From Bacteroidales bacterium (lineage in GTDB: Bacteria > Bacteroidota > Bacteroidia > Bacteroidales > Paludibacteraceae): a DNA stretch of 8,940 nt. This document shows positions 5,868 to 8,940 of this stretch, piece by piece (the stretch's first letter is position 1; every line of letters begins with the position of its first letter). A model generated the notes under the pieces. The model was not told where the DNA came from. It worked only from the letters and a program-made list of their open reading frames with translations, and searched no databases. The stretch spans positions 1 through 8,940 of the forward strand of contig CAAGML010000133.1 of assembly GCA_900771035.1 (NCBI GenBank). The letters run 5' to 3'. The position numbers and the translations under genes were made by a program.

Positions 5868-6161
5868 TTATCGTTCATAAATCAATATTTTATCTGTATT
5901 AGCAGACTCAACGGCAAATGGCATCAAGGTTCCCTCCTCAACAAGGTCAACCTCACGACCTATGATTCTCTGCAATTCCTGCTTGATTTGAATCATGGCA
6001 AACAATCCGACATGCGAGTTGTTACGGTCGTACTGAACCAAGAAATCAACATCAGAGTTATCCCCCGCTTCTCCACGACTACACGATCCAAACACCCACA
6101 TTCTAACAACCGGCTGTGTGGCAATATATTTCCTTATGTCTTCAATGAAAGGTATATCCAT
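5868..6161 (-). CDS. MNT-type minimal nucleotidyltransferase (MntA-like antitoxin family)
   Basis: This 97-residue protein is a complete minimal nucleotidyltransferase. The GSX10DXD motif is exact: Gly25-Ser26 and then DVD at 37-39 in FGSCSRGEAGDNSDVDFLV. A third carboxylate, Asp72, lies in REVDLVEEG. In known MNT/HEPN toxin-antitoxin pairs, such proteins AMP-modify and silence the HEPN RNase toxin encoded just downstream. Here no HEPN protein follows; the next gene is a membrane protein. The C-terminal segment IDTDKILIYER-like ending (ANTDKILIYER, 87-97) is the usual family end. The start at 6161 lies 13 bases after a large inverted repeat. The fold and motif are firm; the antitoxin role is inferred from the family and weakened by the missing partner. 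Confidence 0.88.
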   Translation of the reverse strand: MDIPFIEDIRKYIATQPVVRMWVFGSCSRGEAGDNSDVDFLVQYDRNNSHVGLFAMIQIKQELQRIIGREVDLVEEGTLMPFAVESANTDKILIYER

Positions 6162-6174
6162 AATATGACATTAA

Positions 6175-6220
6175 GATTAGATATAGGTGCTCGGCACACG
6201 CCAAACACCTATATCTAATC
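6175..6220. repeat. Perfect 15-bp inverted repeat between alaS and the nucleotidyltransferase gene
   Basis: GATTAGATATAGGTG (6175-6189) pairs perfectly with CACCTATATCTAATC (6206-6220) around a 16-base loop that itself holds a 3-bp stem (GGC/GCC, 6193-6195 with 6200-6202). It begins seven bases after the alaS stop and ends 13 bases before the nucleotidyltransferase ATG. It could be the alaS terminator, although the transcript after the stem (TTAATGTCATATT) has no U-run. It could instead be an operator or leader hairpin controlling the following gene. The structure is directly visible; the function is inferred. Confidence 0.6.
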
Positions 6221-6227
6221 CATTCAT

Positions 6228-8846
6228 TTAAAGTTTATCAACAATAAAGTCAAGAGCCTCGTCAAGACCGTTTACATATTTGCCGCCTGCTGTAGCCATA
6301 AACGCCTGACCGCCACCGCCGCCTTGGATGTATTTTGCAGCCTCGCGGACAATCTTCCCTGCATGAAGACCCTCATCCACAAGTGGCTGACTCAGGAAAA
6401 GCGTCAACGAAGGTTTATTGTCATAGACATTGCCAATAGCCAACAGGAATCTCTGCTCGCCGAACTTACCTCTCATGTAAGGAACAATGGCCTTCAGCAC
6501 CTCTGGGTCTTGCTGCGTCATGAAACGTATGACCTTCGTCCCACGTATATCCTCCGCCTGATCTATCATCTGTTTTTTGAGTATATCCGCTTGCTGCAGC
6601 ATATACCCCTCCACCTGTTTTCTGAGTGCGCTGTTGTCTGCTATCTGTTTCTCGACAGCCGCCACAATGTCAGGCGTATTGTTCAGCATATTGTTCAGTA
6701 TGTTGAACCGCTCCTCCATTCCACGTATGTACTGCAACGCTCCATTGCCCGTCAAAGCCTCGATACGCCTTACGCCTGCTGCCACCGAACTCTCTGACAA
6801 AACCTTGATTACGCCAATATTGCCAGTCGCATGAGCATGAACGCCACCGCAAAGCTCAACGCTGTCGCCATATCTCACCACACGCACCTTGTCACCGTAT
6901 TTCTCACCAAACAGTGCCATTGCACCCATCGCTTTCGCTTCTGCTATAGGCACTTCACGGTGTTCTTCAAGAATATAATTCTCACGAATCATGCGGTTGA
7001 CCATATCCTCAACCTTCCTCAGTTCCTCAAGCGTGACTTTCTGGAAATGGGAAAAATCAAAACGCAGCAATGCCGGCGAAACATACGACCCCTTCTGCTC
7101 CACATGCTCGCCGAGAACACTTCTCAAAGCATAATGAAGAAGGTGTGTGGCAGTGTGGTTTGCCTCGCTTGCATGACGTTTCTCAGCATCAACCTTTGCC
7201 GTAACCTCAGCACCTACAAGCCACTCCGGCAGTGTGTTGAGTATATGCACAGGCAGGTTGTTCTCTCTTTTCACGTCGATAACCTCCACTTTGTTGTCGC
7301 CGAGTATCAGCCACCCGTTGTCGCCCGTCTGACCACCCATCTCTGCGTAGAACGGTGTCTTGTCAAGCACAACCTGATAGTATGACTTGTTTTTCTGAAC
7401 CACCTTACGGTATCTTACTATCTTCGCAGGACATTCCAGAACGTCATAACCCACAAACTCCGTGCTTCCGCAGTCTTCCACTATCTCCCAGTCACCCAAC
7501 TCTTTCTGTGCCGCATTGCGCGCACGGTCTTTCTGCTTCTGCATTTCGGCGTTGAAATCGTCAACATTGAGCGTCATTCCCTGCTCACGGAGAATCAACT
7601 CTGTCAAATCCAAAGGAAAACCGTATGTGTCGTATAATGTGAAAGCGTCAACGCCGCTAATCTCTGTTCTCCCCACCTTTTTCGCATCGTCTATCACTTT
7701 GTCAATGAGCCTTATGCCGGTCTCAAGAGTACGCAGAAAAGCATCCTCCTCCTCTTTCATCACCTTGGTTATGAGACCTTCGTTCTTGACAAGTTCAGGA
7801 TACTGCTTTCCCATATTGCCAATCAGCACAGGCAGTAGCTCATACATAAACGCCTCACGTCTGTCGAGGAACGTATATCCGTATCTCACCGCACGACGGA
7901 GGATTCTGCGTATTACATAACCTGCCTTTGCGTTGCTTGGCAACTGTCCGTCCGAGATTGCGAACGCTATGGTTCTCAGATGGTCAGCAATGACTCGCAT
8001 GGCCACGTCTGTCTTTTCGTCTTTGCCGTATTCTTTGCCTGACATCTTTGCGACTGCCTGAATCAGCGGCTGGAACACGTCTGTGTCATAGTTCGATTTC
8101 TTGTTCTGCACAGCCATGCAAAGACGCTCAAAACCCATACCTGTGTCAATAACCTTGTTTGGCAGAGGCTCCAACGATTTGTCAGCCTTGCGGTTGTACT
8201 GCATGAAGACCAGGTTCCATATCTCAATCACAAGCGGATTGTCTTTATTGACCAACTCTTTCCCGCTGACTTTTGCCCTCTCTTCGTCTTCTCGAAGGTC
8301 TATATGTATCTCTGAGCAAGGTCCGCAAGGTCCCGTCTCACCCATCTCCCAGAAGTTGTCGTGCCTGTTGCCGTTGATTATGCGGTCTTTGTCTATGTGC
8401 TGTTCCCAGAAGCCGGCTGCCTCGTCGTCACGGCTGAGTCCTTCGGCAGGAGACCCCTCGAACACAGTCACGTATAGGCGGCTTTTGTCGAGTTTTATCA
8501 CCTCTGTCAGGAACTCCCACGCATAACCTATCGCCTCTTTCTTGAAGTAGTCACCGAAACTCCAGTTACCCAGCATCTCGAACATTGTGTGATGGTATGT
8601 GTCATGCCCCACCTCCTCAAGGTCGTTGTGCTTTCCGCTGACACGCAGACATTTCTGTGCGTCGCTGACTCTCGGGTGGGTGATAGGGTCATTACCCAGA
8701 ATGATGTTTTTGAACTGGTTCATACCTGCGTTGGTGAACATCAACGTCGGGTCGCCTTTCAGCACCATAGGTGCGGATGGCACAATCTCATGTTTTTTGC
8801 CACGGAAGTATTCCAGAAATGCCTTCCTTATCTCGCTGCTTGTCAT
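6228..8846 (-). CDS. alaS: Alanine--tRNA ligase
   Basis: This 872-residue cytosolic enzyme charges tRNA-Ala and clears mischarged Ser and Gly. The class II catalytic core fills about 1-460, with [13 protein letters not shown] (33-45), [17 protein letters not shown] (86-102) and GMGFERL (236-242). The editing domain has the zinc-site residues His564 and His568 in HTATHLLH and Cys666 and His670 in [11 protein letters not shown] coiled-coil-like linker lies near 700-765. The C-terminal C-Ala domain ends with the glycine-rich [15 protein letters not shown] (841-855). Length is normal for bacterial AlaRS and no frameshift is visible. The start at 8846 gives [14 protein letters not shown], the standard N-terminus; no promoter match is seen in the 94 bases upstream. 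It is a housekeeping gene flanking the accessory region. Confidence 0.98.
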   Translation of the reverse strand: MTSSEIRKAFLEYFRGKKHEIVPSAPMVLKGDPTLMFTNAGMNQFKNIILGNDPITHPRVSDAQKCLRVSGKHNDLEEVGHDTYHHTMFEMLGNWSFGDYFKKEAIGYAWEFLTEVIKLDKSRLYVTVFEGSPAEGLSRDDEAAGFWEQHIDKDRIINGNRHDNFWEMGETGPCGPCSEIHIDLREDEERAKVSGKELVNKDNPLVIEIWNLVFMQYNRKADKSLEPLPNKVIDTGMGFERLCMAVQNKKSNYDTDVFQPLIQAVAKMSGKEYGKDEKTDVAMRVIADHLRTIAFAISDGQLPSNAKAGYVIRRILRRAVRYGYTFLDRREAFMYELLPVLIGNMGKQYPELVKNEGLITKVMKEEEDAFLRTLETGIRLIDKVIDDAKKVGRTEISGVDAFTLYDTYGFPLDLTELILREQGMTLNVDDFNAEMQKQKDRARNAAQKELGDWEIVEDCGSTEFVGYDVLECPAKIVRYRKVVQKNKSYYQVVLDKTPFYAEMGGQTGDNGWLILGDNKVEVIDVKRENNLPVHILNTLPEWLVGAEVTAKVDAEKRHASEANHTATHLLHYALRSVLGEHVEQKGSYVSPALLRFDFSHFQKVTLEELRKVEDMVNRMIRENYILEEHREVPIAEAKAMGAMALFGEKYGDKVRVVRYGDSVELCGGVHAHATGNIGVIKVLSESSVAAGVRRIEALTGNGALQYIRGMEERFNILNNMLNNTPDIVAAVEKQIADNSALRKQVEGYMLQQADILKKQMIDQAEDIRGTKVIRFMTQQDPEVLKAIVPYMRGKFGEQRFLLAIGNVYDNKPSLTLFLSQPLVDEGLHAGKIVREAAKYIQGGGGGQAFMATAGGKYVNGLDEALDFIVDKL

Positions 8847-8940
8847 TATATTATATCATATTAAGGTGATTTCTATAAATTCATTTTGAGTGTTTTTGGA
8901 GTTTGTTTTGAGCAGATTGCTGTGCGGAAGGAGGGAGCAA

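Noticed and set aside
5810..5878. 22-codon frame as a functional HEPN toxin gene
   Set aside because: It is far too short for a HEPN domain and lacks the RX4-6H motif; only the first seven residues resemble one, so it is noted as a possible scar only.
8847..8940. Promoter for alaS
   Set aside because: No TAnnTTTG box with a suitably spaced TTTG is found on the minus strand in these 94 bases; the promoter may lie further right.

Overview
The window looks like a Bacteroidota (Bacteroidales, Prevotella/Bacteroides-type) chromosome. The evidence is a near-perfect Bacteroidota vegetative promoter (TTTG, 20 bases, TACCTTTG at 5297-5328, minus strand), mostly weak Shine-Dalgarno sequences, and AlaRS and FabI-family proteins whose motifs read like Bacteroidota versions. 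Every gene I can support lies on the minus strand, so transcription runs from the right end to the left.

Right part (5407-8940): a complete alaS (6228-8846) is followed by a perfect 15-bp inverted repeat. Next come an orphan MNT-type minimal nucleotidyltransferase (5868-6161) and an unrecognised four- to five-helix membrane protein (5407-5838). The HEPN toxin that usually follows such a nucleotidyltransferase is absent. The 94 bases upstream of alaS (8847-8940) show nothing I can support.

Left part (1-5340): a tight lipid/polyketide-type operon runs off the left edge. In transcription order it contains a promoter, a possible 34-residue leader ORF with a good ribosome binding site, and a FabI-family enoyl-ACP reductase. 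These are followed by a signal-peptide outer-membrane beta-barrel protein, an acyl carrier protein (ACP), an LpxL/HtrB-type membrane acyltransferase, a full ketosynthase, and a half-length ketosynthase-like protein without a nucleophile. After a 143-bp gap with a phased repeat come a second ACP and a second ketosynthase (C-terminus outside the window). Several junctions are 4-base ATGA or GTGA overlaps, which points to translational coupling.

The gene set (two ketosynthases, a ketosynthase-like partner, two ACPs, an LPLAT-family acyltransferase) matches the aryl-polyene/flexirubin class of type II FAS/PKS clusters common in Bacteroidota. My inference is that the operon builds an ACP-bound acyl or polyene chain and the membrane acyltransferase moves it to a lipid acceptor. 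The enoyl reductase and the barrel protein are the parts this model does not readily explain. No aromatic starter enzyme (ammonia lyase), ketoreductase, dehydratase or exporter is visible here, so the product class stays open.
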